A stretch of DNA of 21,787 nucleotides, from contig DHMO01000003.1 in assembly GCA_002405835.1 (NCBI GenBank), forward strand, positions 42,761 to 64,547, given 5' to 3'. The translations under genes were made by a program, and so were the position numbers. Shown piece by piece: positions 7,423 to 15,085 of this stretch; position 1 is the stretch's first letter; every line of letters begins with the position of its first letter. A model generated the notes under the pieces. The model worked only from the letters and a program-made list of their open reading frames with translations, made no database searches and was not told where the DNA came from. Source of the DNA: Lentisphaeria bacterium UBA4640 (GTDB lineage: Bacteria > Verrucomicrobiota > Lentisphaeria > Victivallales > UBA1829).

Positions 7423-8199
7423 TCACTCCGCATTCGGCACGATGATGACTTCAACGCCGCGTGCGCGGATCTCTTTCAGCTGTTCATGGTTCTCCGGATC
7501 AAAATCGGTGATGAGAACATCAATCTCTTCCCACGCGGGGCCGCGCGCATAGGCTTTTCTGTGAAATTTGCTGTGGTCGGCGATAAAAATGAGCTTGTCG
7601 GTATTCTCCGCGATCCGGAAGATCATGCTTGCGGAAGGTGAATCGATATCGAGCAGACCGCGATCATCGAGTGCGCAGGCGGAGATGAACGCAAGGTCGG
7701 TGCGGTAACGGGCAAAACCGCGCTCCGCCTCGGGACCGGTGATGATGTCGCTGTGCAGATCGACGCTTCCTCCGGCAAGAATGACGTCGGGTCCGCCGCC
7801 GGACGGAAAGCGGTCCGCGAGAATCCGGCAGATGGAAAGCGAGTTCACAATCAGCGTTCCGTGGTTCAGATACATTCCGAGAAACGACGTCGTCGAACCG
7901 CCGTGGATTGCGACAGCCATATCCGGTTTCACAAGCTCCGCCGCGCGCTTCGCAAGCCGCTGTTTTTCCGCAGCGAACCACTGTCCGCGCAGAAAATATG
8001 GAATCCGGATGTTCTGTTCCCGCACGGGCTGGCGGACGCCGCCGCGCACGCGCCGCACCAGATTCAGTTCCGCAAGCCGGTTGAAAATGCGCCGCACGGA
8101 AACTTCGCTCAGCGGGAGAAACTCCATCGCCGCTTCCGTCGTGAGCATCTCATGATCGTTGAGATAGGAAAGTATCTGCCGGTCGTAATCGTTTTTCAT
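7423..8199 (-). CDS. DeoR-family transcriptional regulator (GlpR-like)
   Basis: This 258-residue regulator has an N-terminal winged helix-turn-helix (LTTEAAMEFLPLSEVSVRRIFNRLAELNLVRRVRGGV) and a C-terminal DeoR sensor domain with AIHGGSTTSFLG, VILAGGSVD, TDLAFISACALDDRGLLD and KLIFIADHSKF. DeoR proteins typically sense phosphorylated sugars or glycerol 3-phosphate. The start is the ATG at 8199 because AAGGAGG lies 9 nt upstream; the in-frame ATG at 8223 is before that ribosome site and cannot use it. The gene is divergent from the glycerophosphodiesterase gene, whose product is glycerol 3-phosphate, so control of that operon is a reasonable inference. Only 23 nt separate its stop from the convergent LacI gene, with no obvious terminator. 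Confidence 0.92.
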   Translation of the reverse strand: MKNDYDRQILSYLNDHEMLTTEAAMEFLPLSEVSVRRIFNRLAELNLVRRVRGGVRQPVREQNIRIPYFLRGQWFAAEKQRLAKRAAELVKPDMAVAIHGGSTTSFLGMYLNHGTLIVNSLSICRILADRFPSGGGPDVILAGGSVDLHSDIITGPEAERGFARYRTDLAFISACALDDRGLLDIDSPSASMIFRIAENTDKLIFIADHSKFHRKAYARGPAWEEIDVLITDFDPENHEQLKEIRARGVEVIIVPNAE

Positions 8200-8221
8200 C
8201 TCAGAAATCCTCCTTTCATGC

Positions 8222-8249
8222 AAAATAGCACGAATGAAAAGAAATGCAA
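8222..8249 (-). promoter_or_regulatory. possible DeoR-gene promoter
   Basis: On the minus strand, TTGCAT (8244-8249), a 16-nt spacer and TATTTT (8222-8227) lie just upstream of the ribosome site of the DeoR gene. The leader would be very short. This is a fair but not strong match. Confidence 0.4.
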
Positions 8250-8320
8250 GAGCAAAATGATTGTTCGGTCATAAAAATTGAACGGAATGAATATTTTAAT
8301 GAAAAACAGGTGTCTTCCGG

Positions 8321-8348
8321 TTGCTTTTTATATTCCGAATGATAATTT
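8321..8348 (+). promoter_or_regulatory. possible promoter of the glycerophosphodiesterase operon
   Basis: TTGCTT (8321-8326), a 16-nt spacer and TAATTT (8343-8348) lie 25 nt before the ATG at 8374. Upstream, two related octamers, TTGTTCGG (8261-8268) and TTGAACGG (8278-8285), stand 17 nt apart and could be half-sites for the divergent DeoR regulator; both the promoter and the sites are tentative. Confidence 0.35.
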
Positions 8349-8373
8349 AAAGCAACCCTAACAAGGAGGCTTT

Positions 8374-9105
8374 ATGCGTAAAATGATTGTGAACGGACAC
8401 CGCGGCTTTCCGGCGAAGTATCCGGAAAACACTCTGATCTCTTTTGAAAAGGCTATTGAACTCGGCGTGGATGCGATTGAATACGATCTGCATCTGACGC
8501 GCGACGGCAAGCTGGTCGTCACCCACGACGATGAAATCAGCCGCTGCAGCAACGGTCACGGCGTTGTCGAGGAAATGACGTTTGACGAACTCCGCAAGCT
8601 GGATTTCGGTTCCTGGAAAAGCCCGGAGTTCGCCGGCGAGAAGATCCCGCTCTTCACCGAAGTTCTGGACCTTGTCGCGCGCAAAAAACCGGGACTCTTC
8701 CAGCTGGTCGAGGTGAAACGCCCGGATATCGAGTGCGCAAAACTCGCAATGGCGGAGCTGAAACGCCGCAATCTGATGGATCAGTTCTGTCTGGTCTGCT
8801 TCCACTGGAACGTTTTGACGGAGATGAAGAAACTTTATCCGGAACTGCTTCAGCACGGCGACCCGAACGAGTCGATGCTTTGGAAACCCGAATTTTTCAA
8901 GGGCATGTTCCGCGTAGGCATTCACCACACGGCCATGTCCAAAGAGCTGACCGACTGGTTCCATTCGCAGAATGTGCTGGTCGACGCCTGGACGATCGAC
9001 ACGGAAGAACTGCTCGACAAGATGATTGAGATGGGAGCGGACAGCGTCACCTCCAACGATTCGGAACTCATTCTGCGTCTTCTGGAAGCGCGCGGGATGC
9101 ACTGA
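8374..9105 (+). CDS. glycerophosphodiester phosphodiesterase
   Basis: This enzyme hydrolyses glycerophosphodiesters, the deacylation products of phospholipids, to glycerol 3-phosphate and an alcohol. The 243-residue length and lack of a signal peptide match the cytoplasmic UgpQ type. The catalytic set is visible: HRG (His9, Arg10), PENT (Glu18, Asn19), EYDLHLTRDG (Glu36, Asp38), VTHDD (His51), VEVKRP (Glu113, Lys115) and the C-terminal VDAWTIDT. AAGGAGG before the ATG at 8374 fixes the start. It is followed after 9 nt by a transporter gene and preceded by a divergent DeoR regulator. The three genes look like a regulated uptake and breakdown unit for a polar lipid head group or a related phosphodiester. 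Confidence 0.94.
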   Translation: MRKMIVNGHRGFPAKYPENTLISFEKAIELGVDAIEYDLHLTRDGKLVVTHDDEISRCSNGHGVVEEMTFDELRKLDFGSWKSPEFAGEKIPLFTEVLDLVARKKPGLFQLVEVKRPDIECAKLAMAELKRRNLMDQFCLVCFHWNVLTEMKKLYPELLQHGDPNESMLWKPEFFKGMFRVGIHHTAMSKELTDWFHSQNVLVDAWTIDTEELLDKMIEMGADSVTSNDSELILRLLEARGMH

Positions 9106-9114
9106 GGCTGAAGC

Positions 9115-10011
9115 ATGACGCTGACGGCATTCATCCTGATTTTCGCTTCGGTGATTCTTCATGCGCTCTGGCACTTCATCTGCAAGAGCGCGCGTCCGGT
9201 TCCCGCGTTCTACATGGTGGTTTCGGCGTCGTGTTTCTGCACGACTCTGCCGCTTGCGCTGACGTCCGGGATCGACCTGACGCGTCTCCCTCCCCGCTTC
9301 TGGCTGATGCTGCTCGGCGGCGGACTCAGCGGGATGATCTGCGACATCGGACTTTCCCGCGCATACCGTCTTGCGGACGTCTCGCTGGCGTATCCGCTTG
9401 CACGGGCGCTTCCGGTGATCATGACGGCGTTTGTGACGGTTCTTCTCGGAATCGGTGCATCGCCCTCTCCCCTGGAACTGTTCGGAATGCTGATCATCAT
9501 GTCCGGCTGCGTGCTGATGCCGATGAAGAATTTTTCCGATCTGCACTGGAAAAATTACTGGAACCGGGCTTTGCTCGGCATTCTTGTCGCGGCGGCGGGA
9601 ACGACAGGCTACACGATTTTCGACAGCGAAGGTGTTCGTCTTCTGCTGGCGAACGAGGATGTTGCGCGCTGGCACGGCGCCGCCGCATATTCGAGCTTGC
9701 GGGAAATGGTTCTGCTGCTGACGCTTTCCGGCTATGTCTTTGCTGTTCCGCACGAGCGGGCGAGAGTGACGAAGGATTTGTTTTGTCATCCGCATCCGTA
9801 TCTTGCGGGAATCGGCGCGGCGCTTGCCTATCTGCTGATTCTGATCGCGATGGGCTTTGTGACGAACGTCTGCTTTGTCCAGGCATTCCGTCAGATGAGT
9901 CTTCCGGTCGGCGTTCTGCTCGGAATGTTTTTCCTGCACGAAAAATGTTCCGCCGCGAAACTGACGGGCGTTGTCCTGATTGTCTGCGGCCTGATCCTGA
10001 CCGTGCTTTGA
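9115..10011 (+). CDS. EamA/DMT-superfamily membrane transporter
   Basis: This 298-residue integral membrane protein has about ten hydrophobic segments in two halves (for example ILIFASVILHALWHF at 7-21 and a pair near 80-115, with the second half ending in GVVLIVCGLILTVL). This is the usual size and layout of drug/metabolite transporters with two EamA repeats. Members move small metabolites, and the substrate cannot be read from sequence. The stop of the phosphodiesterase gene lies 9 nt upstream and GAGG overlaps it, so the two are translated from one message. Export or import of a head group or glycerol derivative is suggested by that pairing only. Confidence 0.85.
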   Translation: MTLTAFILIFASVILHALWHFICKSARPVPAFYMVVSASCFCTTLPLALTSGIDLTRLPPRFWLMLLGGGLSGMICDIGLSRAYRLADVSLAYPLARALPVIMTAFVTVLLGIGASPSPLELFGMLIIMSGCVLMPMKNFSDLHWKNYWNRALLGILVAAAGTTGYTIFDSEGVRLLLANEDVARWHGAAAYSSLREMVLLLTLSGYVFAVPHERARVTKDLFCHPHPYLAGIGAALAYLLILIAMGFVTNVCFVQAFRQMSLPVGVLLGMFFLHEKCSAAKLTGVVLIVCGLILTVL

Positions 10012-10024
10012 TTTGTATTTTTCC

Positions 10025-10069
10025 CTTCCTGCGGACCGGAGGAAAAGAGTTTTTCCGGTCTGCGGGAAG
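10025..10069 (+). terminator. long hairpin after the transporter gene, possible terminator
   Basis: CTTCCTGCGGACCGGA (10025-10040) pairs with TCCGGTCTGCGGGAAG (10054-10069) over 16 bp with two G-U wobbles, and AAAA/TTTT extends the stem. It starts 13 nt after the stop codon at 10011. There is no U-run behind it, so it may act as an mRNA end stabiliser or a rho-assisted stop rather than a classic terminator. Confidence 0.45.
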
Positions 10070-10132
10070 CGAATGAACGGGAGCATCGTTCTTCTGCTCC
10101 GAAAAAAAATTAAAAATACTTAATTCCGGGAC

Positions 10133-10161
10133 TTTACAAATGCAGAAACATGGTGTATAAT
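10133..10161 (+). promoter_or_regulatory. promoter of the ABC importer operon
   Basis: TTTACA (10133-10138), a 17-nt spacer and a perfect TATAAT (10156-10161) make the best sigma-70 promoter in the window. The predicted start near 10168 leaves about 160 nt of untranslated leader before the first ribosome site. Confidence 0.75.
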
Positions 10162-10194
10162 CTATGATATAAATAGAATTCGCCGACACGCAAT

Positions 10195-10305
10195 GGCTTG
10201 TTGTGATCCCCGTCCGCCGGACTCTCTGCCCGTGAGTTCCCCGACGATCAGGCTCGCAAGCCCGTTCTGTGCCGGTCCGGAACGGTTGCCCCACTGCTCC
10301 GGGCA
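10195..10305 (+). ncRNA. structured 5' leader RNA, candidate cis-regulatory element
   Basis: Several non-clashing helices can be drawn by hand: GGCTTG 10195-10200 with CAAGCC 10257-10262, stacked on TGATC 10204-10208 with GATCA 10246-10250; CCGTTC 10262-10267 with GAACGG 10280-10285; and TGCCC 10287-10291 with GGGCA 10301-10305. Inside the first arm, GTCC/GGAC (10212-10222) competes with GGACTC/GAGTTCC (10219-10240). There is no U-run, so it is not a simple terminator. The stretch lies in the 5' leader of the importer operon and matches no riboswitch consensus I know. A regulatory RNA or metabolite sensor is inference. Confidence 0.48.
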
Positions 10306-10326
10306 TATTAACACAAGGAGATAATT

Positions 10327-10353
10327 ATGTACGAATCAAGGAGGATACGGTGA
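10327..10353 (+). CDS. 8-codon leader peptide overlapping the next start
   Basis: AGGAG with 6-nt spacing precedes ATG 10327, which opens the reading frame MYESRRIR and stops at TGA 10351-10353. Its fifth and sixth codons, AGG AGG, are the core of the AAGGAGG Shine-Dalgarno (10338-10344) of the next gene, and its stop overlaps a GTG (10350) in the next gene's frame. Translation of the leader would therefore cover the next ribosome site and could couple or attenuate expression. A chance ORF of this size is possible. Confidence 0.4.
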   Translation: MYESRRIR

Positions 10354-10355
10354 GT

Positions 10356-11171
10356 ATGCACAAAGTTCGACCGGCAGCTCTTGCCGCATTCGCAGTCCTC
10401 GCGTCCATCCCGTTCACGGGATTCGCTCAGGAAAAACCAAGTCAGGCCGTCAAAGCGGAAAAAGAGGTCGATCCGCTGATTCAGGCGTATGCCGTCGGCA
10501 ACTATTCCCGCGTGCGCACTCTCGGTGCAGACCGCAAAAACGAACCGCTCGCATCCCTGCTGCTTTCCATGACAAAGGCGTATGACAAGACCCAGAGCGA
10601 AGCAACCGCAAAAGAAGGAGTCCTGGAACTCGGACTCTTCTATGCGAACAAGGCGAATCCGAAGGCGCTCCGCATTCTCGCCGGCCTCAGCTATGCCCGC
10701 TGCGCTCAGCTCATGCAGGACCGCAAGGATATTTACGGCGATTTCGCAGACAAAATCGAATACCGCAAAATCTACAAGGACATCATGGAGTCGGTCCCGA
10801 ACAGCAAAGAGGCCGCCACCGCATTCCTCTACACCTATCCTGACAAAGAGGCCGTGGATGAATATGTCCGGAATTTCAAAGGCGACACCCAGCTTCTGAT
10901 TCCGCTTCACCTCTACACCGCAAACCGTCTCATCAAAGAGAGACAGGATTACAAAAATGCGGTTGAACACCTCAAAGCCGCCTACGCGCTGAACGTTGTT
11001 CACCCGAGCATCCGCCGTTCCCTCCTGCTCCGGATCGGCTATCTGTACGAAAAACGGCTGAATGATTTCAAGTCCGCCGAACCGTACTACCGCGAGTACA
11101 TCAAACGCTATCCGCTTTCCACGCAGGCTGTTGTGATCCAGCGGTTCATGAAAGCAAGAGGAGTGAAGTAA
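10356..11171 (+). CDS. exported TPR-like protein of the importer operon
   Basis: This 271-residue protein has a clear Sec signal peptide (basic MHKVRP, hydrophobic AALAAFAVLASIPF, likely cleavage after GFA at residue 24) and a mature part of amphipathic helices. The last third (YKNAVEHLKAAYAL, RRSLLLRIGYLYEKRLNDFKSAEPYYREYIKRYP) reads as tetratricopeptide repeats. It probably acts in the periplasm as a scaffold or partner of the solute-binding protein whose gene begins 1 nt after its stop. The start is ATG 10356; GTG 10350, in frame and better spaced from AAGGAGG (5 nt versus 11), is a real alternative. The open frame continues upstream to 10269, but that part is the structured leader. Confidence 0.78.
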   Translation: MHKVRPAALAAFAVLASIPFTGFAQEKPSQAVKAEKEVDPLIQAYAVGNYSRVRTLGADRKNEPLASLLLSMTKAYDKTQSEATAKEGVLELGLFYANKANPKALRILAGLSYARCAQLMQDRKDIYGDFADKIEYRKIYKDIMESVPNSKEAATAFLYTYPDKEAVDEYVRNFKGDTQLLIPLHLYTANRLIKERQDYKNAVEHLKAAYALNVVHPSIRRSLLLRIGYLYEKRLNDFKSAEPYYREYIKRYPLSTQAVVIQRFMKARGVK

Positions 11172-11172
11172 T

Positions 11173-12900
11173 ATGGAAGAATCCAGATTTCAGCGCATCA
11201 TGAACAAGATCGGATTCATCTGCTTTCTGATCTTCTTCGTGATTTCCACAATCATGGTCATCCGCAACAGCATGCAGGGCGGAGGCTTCTTCTCCGGCGG
11301 CGCCAAACGGCTGACTTTCGCACACTGGCAGCTCGAAGACGGTTTCCGCGAAGGATATGCGGACGCCATCATCGAGTATGAAAAGATGAAAGCCAAAGAG
11401 GGCGTCAAGGTCAAAGTCATTCAGACGACCGTTCCCGCCCGCGGTTACGCACAGTGGTTCCTCACCCAGCTCATCGGCGGCGACTGCGCCGACGTCATCG
11501 AGCTTTCGGGCACGGAAGAACTCCACAATCAGTACTTCCTCCCGCTCTCCCAGTATCTGGCCGAGGAGAACCCCTACAACAAGGGCACTCCGCTGGAAGG
11601 CATGGCATGGCGCGACACATTTGCCGACGACATGGTCGGTGCGCTGAGCACGACCTACTCCGAATATTTCGGCGTTTCCACATTCATGTGCACCACCCGC
11701 ATGTACGTCAACGTTGAACTCTATCAGGCGGCGACCGGACATACCAAACTTCCGAATACGCTCGGCGAGTGGATTGACTCCTGCAAGAAGATTCTGGAGT
11801 ACGGCAACAAAATCGGCAAGCCGCTGATCCCCGTCGGTGTCCGCGGATTCGACAAGGGAACCATCAACCAGATCTGCGCGCACTTCAACAACATCCTCAA
11901 CGCGGACTACAACGATTCGCTGTCCGATTACGGATACGGTGTCGGCGCAAGCGAAATGCTCCACAAGCTCGCAAACGGCGACAAGTCCGTTGACCTCGGC
12001 CGTCTCCTCGCTCCGGCGGAACTCACGGTGCTGGTCGGCAAATACTTCGCGAAAGGCTTCCCCGCAATCGACTTGGAGCAGACCAAGTTCCTGTTCTCCT
12101 CCGGAACAGTCGGCTACTTCATCGACGGAACCTACAACGCATTCTCCATGGTCAACAATTCCAAATTCAAAGTCGACGTCATTCCGCTTCCGGTTATCGG
12201 CGACGGCTTTGAATACCGCGACCTCGGCAGAATGACGGAAATCGGCAGCGGCATCGGCGGACGCTTCGGCATTCCGAAAGCCGCAAAGGATATCGACCTT
12301 GCGATCGACTTCCTGAAGTACATCACGTCCTACAAGATTTCCCAGCTGACGATGATCCGTCACAGCAAATGGGGCTCCCCGCTGAAACGCGTTGACTACC
12401 GCGAGGCGTTCGGGCCGGAAATCTCCGCCATGTGCCACTGCCCGAACAAGGGGAAAATGACGCAGGCCCAGATTGATGAAGAGGTTGCTCTTCTCGAAAA
12501 ATGCCGTCCGTTTGAAGGCGCCGGCTACACCGGTCTCGGACTGATTACCCAGGTCGGAAACAAAACGCAGAAAGATATGACACTTGTGCTGGAAGACCTG
12601 ATCATCAACCAGCCGGAAAACCCGAAGAAAGAGTACTGGAACGCATTCCTCAGCAAGCGGAAACAGCTTCTGAACGAATTGAATGAATCCATTATTTACG
12701 ACAAGCGCACATCGTGGAATCTTGACGGCATGAGAACCGCTTTCGCGATCGGAGAACTCGGCGCCGTTTCGCCTTCGGAGAAGAAGACCTACAACACCCG
12801 CTACAAACTCAACCAGGAAGGCTTGATCTCCAGATTCAAAAATCTGACCGATCTTGACACCCTAACCAAGGACATTCTCAATCTGAAGGAGATCTTATAA
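11173..12900 (+). CDS. membrane-anchored ABC solute-binding protein (family 1)
   Basis: This 575-residue protein captures a substrate, most likely a carbohydrate, for the permeases encoded next. The N-terminus is a single membrane anchor (13-30, IGFICFLIFFVISTIMVI) with no lipobox and no evident signal cleavage site, so the protein seems tethered to the inner membrane. The family-1 fold then follows: KRLTFAHWQLEDGF, GGDCADVIELSG, FLFSSGTVGYFIDGTYNAFSMV and AIDFLKYITS. It is longer than the usual 400-450 residues, the excess being the anchor and a C-terminal tail of about 100 residues. GAGGAG overlapping the end of the upstream TPR gene drives translation. The stop is 1 nt from the first permease gene. 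The exact sugar cannot be predicted. Confidence 0.85.
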   Translation: MEESRFQRIMNKIGFICFLIFFVISTIMVIRNSMQGGGFFSGGAKRLTFAHWQLEDGFREGYADAIIEYEKMKAKEGVKVKVIQTTVPARGYAQWFLTQLIGGDCADVIELSGTEELHNQYFLPLSQYLAEENPYNKGTPLEGMAWRDTFADDMVGALSTTYSEYFGVSTFMCTTRMYVNVELYQAATGHTKLPNTLGEWIDSCKKILEYGNKIGKPLIPVGVRGFDKGTINQICAHFNNILNADYNDSLSDYGYGVGASEMLHKLANGDKSVDLGRLLAPAELTVLVGKYFAKGFPAIDLEQTKFLFSSGTVGYFIDGTYNAFSMVNNSKFKVDVIPLPVIGDGFEYRDLGRMTEIGSGIGGRFGIPKAAKDIDLAIDFLKYITSYKISQLTMIRHSKWGSPLKRVDYREAFGPEISAMCHCPNKGKMTQAQIDEEVALLEKCRPFEGAGYTGLGLITQVGNKTQKDMTLVLEDLIINQPENPKKEYWNAFLSKRKQLLNELNESIIYDKRTSWNLDGMRTAFAIGELGAVSPSEKKTYNTRYKLNQEGLISRFKNLTDLDTLTKDILNLKEIL

Positions 12901-12901
12901 A

Positions 12902-13804
12902 ATGGCTGTTGAAGTTCCTGTCAAAAAACTGCGGTACTACTGGCCGGTCTATCTGCTGATCGCCATCCCGCTTCTGCTTGTGATCGTGTTCTCCTACTAT
13001 CCGATTTACAACGGCATGGTCCATATCTTCTACCGCTGGAACGGCGATACTGTGGAAGAGTTCATCGGAATGGGGAACCTCATCCGTGTGATGCAGGACA
13101 CCACGCTGCTGCATTCGTTCGGCGTGGTCCTGATTTTCGTTGTCGCGAACGTCATAAAAATGATTCTGCCGATTATCACGGCGGTCATTCTGCACCATGT
13201 CATAAGCGACCGCATGGGATACCTCTACCGCGTGATGTTCGTCATCCCGATGATCATCCCCGGCATGGTCGGCATCCTCATCTGGAAATATTTCTACGAA
13301 CCGAACAACGGCATCCTGAACGGTCTGCTCCGCATGATGGGGTTCCTCTCCCCGACGGACAGCATTCAGTGGCTCTCGGATGAACGGCTGATCATTCCGT
13401 CGCTCATCTTCATGGGCTTCCCGTGGGTCGGCGCATTCGGCGTGCTGATTTATCTCGCAGGTCTCCAGAGCATCCCCGAGGACGTCTACGAGGCCGCGGA
13501 GGTCGACGGCGCTGGTCCCTTCCGCATCTTCTGGCAGATTGAAATGCCGCTCATCATGACGCAGATCCGAATCAATCTCGTGCTGATGACAATTTCGACT
13601 CTGCAGGCGTGGGAGAACATCTACCTGTTCGTCGGCATCAGCGGCGGTCCGAACGGAGTCGCCACGGTTCCCGGTCTGCGAATCTTCCGCGACGCTTTCT
13701 CGGAAGGTCTGTTCGGTTACGGCTGCGCAATCGGTTTCGTAATTTTTGTTGTAACGCTTGCTCTGACGTACATCAACAACCGCTTCGTCAAAGTCAACAA
13801 GTAA
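12902..13804 (+). CDS. ABC sugar-type permease (MalF/UgpA family)
   Basis: This 300-residue inner-membrane protein has about six transmembrane segments, the first at 14-31 (WPVYLLIAIPLLLVIVFS). The cytoplasmic EAA loop that docks the ATPase is at 197-216, starting EAAEVDGAG and ending WQIEMP, with the conserved glycine. It pairs with the permease encoded 16 nt downstream to form the membrane channel. Its start lies 1 nt after the solute-binding gene. No ATP-binding gene is in the operon or window, so the pump probably shares an ATPase encoded elsewhere, as is common for this importer class. Confidence 0.93.
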   Translation: MAVEVPVKKLRYYWPVYLLIAIPLLLVIVFSYYPIYNGMVHIFYRWNGDTVEEFIGMGNLIRVMQDTTLLHSFGVVLIFVVANVIKMILPIITAVILHHVISDRMGYLYRVMFVIPMIIPGMVGILIWKYFYEPNNGILNGLLRMMGFLSPTDSIQWLSDERLIIPSLIFMGFPWVGAFGVLIYLAGLQSIPEDVYEAAEVDGAGPFRIFWQIEMPLIMTQIRINLVLMTISTLQAWENIYLFVGISGGPNGVATVPGLRIFRDAFSEGLFGYGCAIGFVIFVVTLALTYINNRFVKVNK

Positions 13805-13820
13805 GAGGAGACTGTTTATC

Positions 13821-14651
13821 ATGGCAAGAAAAGTCAGATCCTTATGGGGTGAAGGCGCAAAGCACCTCTTTATCATCATTATTCTGCTCTTTGCGTTCAT
13901 CCCGCTCTATCTGATGTTCAACATCTCGCTGAAGGACAACGCCCAGTTCTTTGAGAATCCGTGGCTGCCCTCGCTGCCGTTCCACTGGGAGAACTACTCC
14001 TATGCCTGGAACTTCATCGGAGGAAAAATCTTCAACACGACGTTTGTCGCGGTCATTTCCACGGTCCTTTCGATTGCGCTCTCCATCGTCGGCGCGTACT
14101 TTTTCGCGCGCTTCAAGATGCCGGGGTCGAACTTCCTGTTCTTCGTGTTTACACTCCTGATGATGTATCCGGGCGTGGCGAACATGGTTCCGGGATTCAA
14201 GCTGATCACTTCACTTGGAATGTACAACACCTACTGGGCTCTGATTGTCCCCGCCATCGCGGGCGGTCAGGCGTTCAACATCTATGTTCTGCGCAACTTC
14301 ATCGAAGATATCCCGCAGGACCTGTTCGATGCGATTGAGATCGACGGCGGAAATGTTCTGCAGCAGATCTGGCACATCGTTATTCCGATGTCCATGCCGA
14401 TTATCGGCACACTCGGAATTCTGAAGGTGATCGGACAGTGGAACAACTTCGTTTCCCCGCTGCTCTACATCCGCGACGACAGCATGCAGATGCTTTCCGT
14501 TTCCCTGCTCTATCTGGAAGGCGAATACACGAAACAGTGGGGACAGCTGATGGCCGGCTATACGGTTGCATCGCTCCCGCTGATCGTGATGTTCCTTTTC
14601 TGCATGAAGCTCTTCGTCCGCGGACTTTCCGCCGGAGCGATCAAAGGCTGA
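13821..14651 (+). CDS. ABC sugar-type permease (MalG/UgpE family)
   Basis: This 276-residue partner permease begins with a membrane segment at about 16-34 (LFIIIILLFAFIPLYLMF) and carries the MalG-type features FENPWLPSLPFHWENY, a central membrane bundle and the EAA loop at 170-189 (DAIEIDGGNVLQQIW). The C-terminus KLFVRGLSAGAIKG is the classic end of the family (GLTAGAVKG type). A ribosome site (AGAGGAG) stands 11 nt before the ATG. It is the last gene of the importer operon and is followed by a strong terminator. Confidence 0.94.
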   Translation: MARKVRSLWGEGAKHLFIIIILLFAFIPLYLMFNISLKDNAQFFENPWLPSLPFHWENYSYAWNFIGGKIFNTTFVAVISTVLSIALSIVGAYFFARFKMPGSNFLFFVFTLLMMYPGVANMVPGFKLITSLGMYNTYWALIVPAIAGGQAFNIYVLRNFIEDIPQDLFDAIEIDGGNVLQQIWHIVIPMSMPIIGTLGILKVIGQWNNFVSPLLYIRDDSMQMLSVSLLYLEGEYTKQWGQLMAGYTVASLPLIVMFLFCMKLFVRGLSAGAIKG

Positions 14652-14671
14652 TTCAGATTTTCCATTCAGTG

Positions 14672-14701
14672 AAAGACCGGGCTCGTCCCGGTCTTTTTTT
14701 T
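14672..14701 (+). terminator. rho-independent terminator of the importer operon
   Basis: AAAGACCGGG (14672-14681) pairs perfectly with CCCGGTCTTT (14687-14696) over a 5-nt loop, followed by T to 14701. It lies 20 nt behind the last permease stop. Confidence 0.92.
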
Positions 14702-15085
14702 GACAGATACTCAGGGAAAACACAACCTTGAGATCATCTTCCGGACTCTCTCCTTGCGCAAATATTCAGAACGGCGCGCGACAGGACGCTGTCAGCCTGC
14801 AGTATACGGGTACCGCTTCACGCATCCCGGAAGGCACGTACGGAGTTTGCGCTTTTTTCCCTCAAACCACCTGCAGATATTATCCCCTGCGGAGCTTGCG
14901 GCGATCTGCCGGACCCGGCGAAAAGAAAAGGGTGCTCTCCACCTGCTGTGAACTTTGTCACAATGATATTTTTCTCATTTTTTTTATTGTATTTCATGGA
15001 ACATCTGAACGGTTATGCGGTCAAACACAATGTAGCAAGTGGTATTCCGACAAGTATCACCTGTTATACTCTCTCCTTTGTTGCA
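14702..15085. other. gene-free stretch, possible small-RNA locus
   Basis: I see no convincing protein gene on either strand here. Short open frames lack a ribosome site and have cysteine-, serine- and aromatic-rich translations unlike real products. The stretch has GC-rich parts (14765-14930) and a very T-rich part (14965-14995), an extended -10 like element TGTTATACT at 15062-15070, and leads into a strong plus-strand terminator at 15086. It does not match tmRNA, SRP RNA, RNase P RNA or a tRNA as far as I can tell. Confidence 0.4.

Noticed and set aside
8347..10086. 579-codon minus-strand open frame
   Set aside because: It covers the complement of both the glycerophosphodiesterase and the transporter genes; its His/Gln/Arg-rich translation is typical of an antisense frame.
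10080..10100. GGAGCA..TGCTCC hairpin as a terminator
   Set aside because: It is followed by an A-run rather than a T-run on the plus strand and has no T-run on the minus side; the stem is only 6 bp.
10269..10355. Longer start for the TPR-like protein
   Set aside because: The added residues come from the structured leader, and would hide a clean signal peptide that begins at 10350-10356 behind AAGGAGG.
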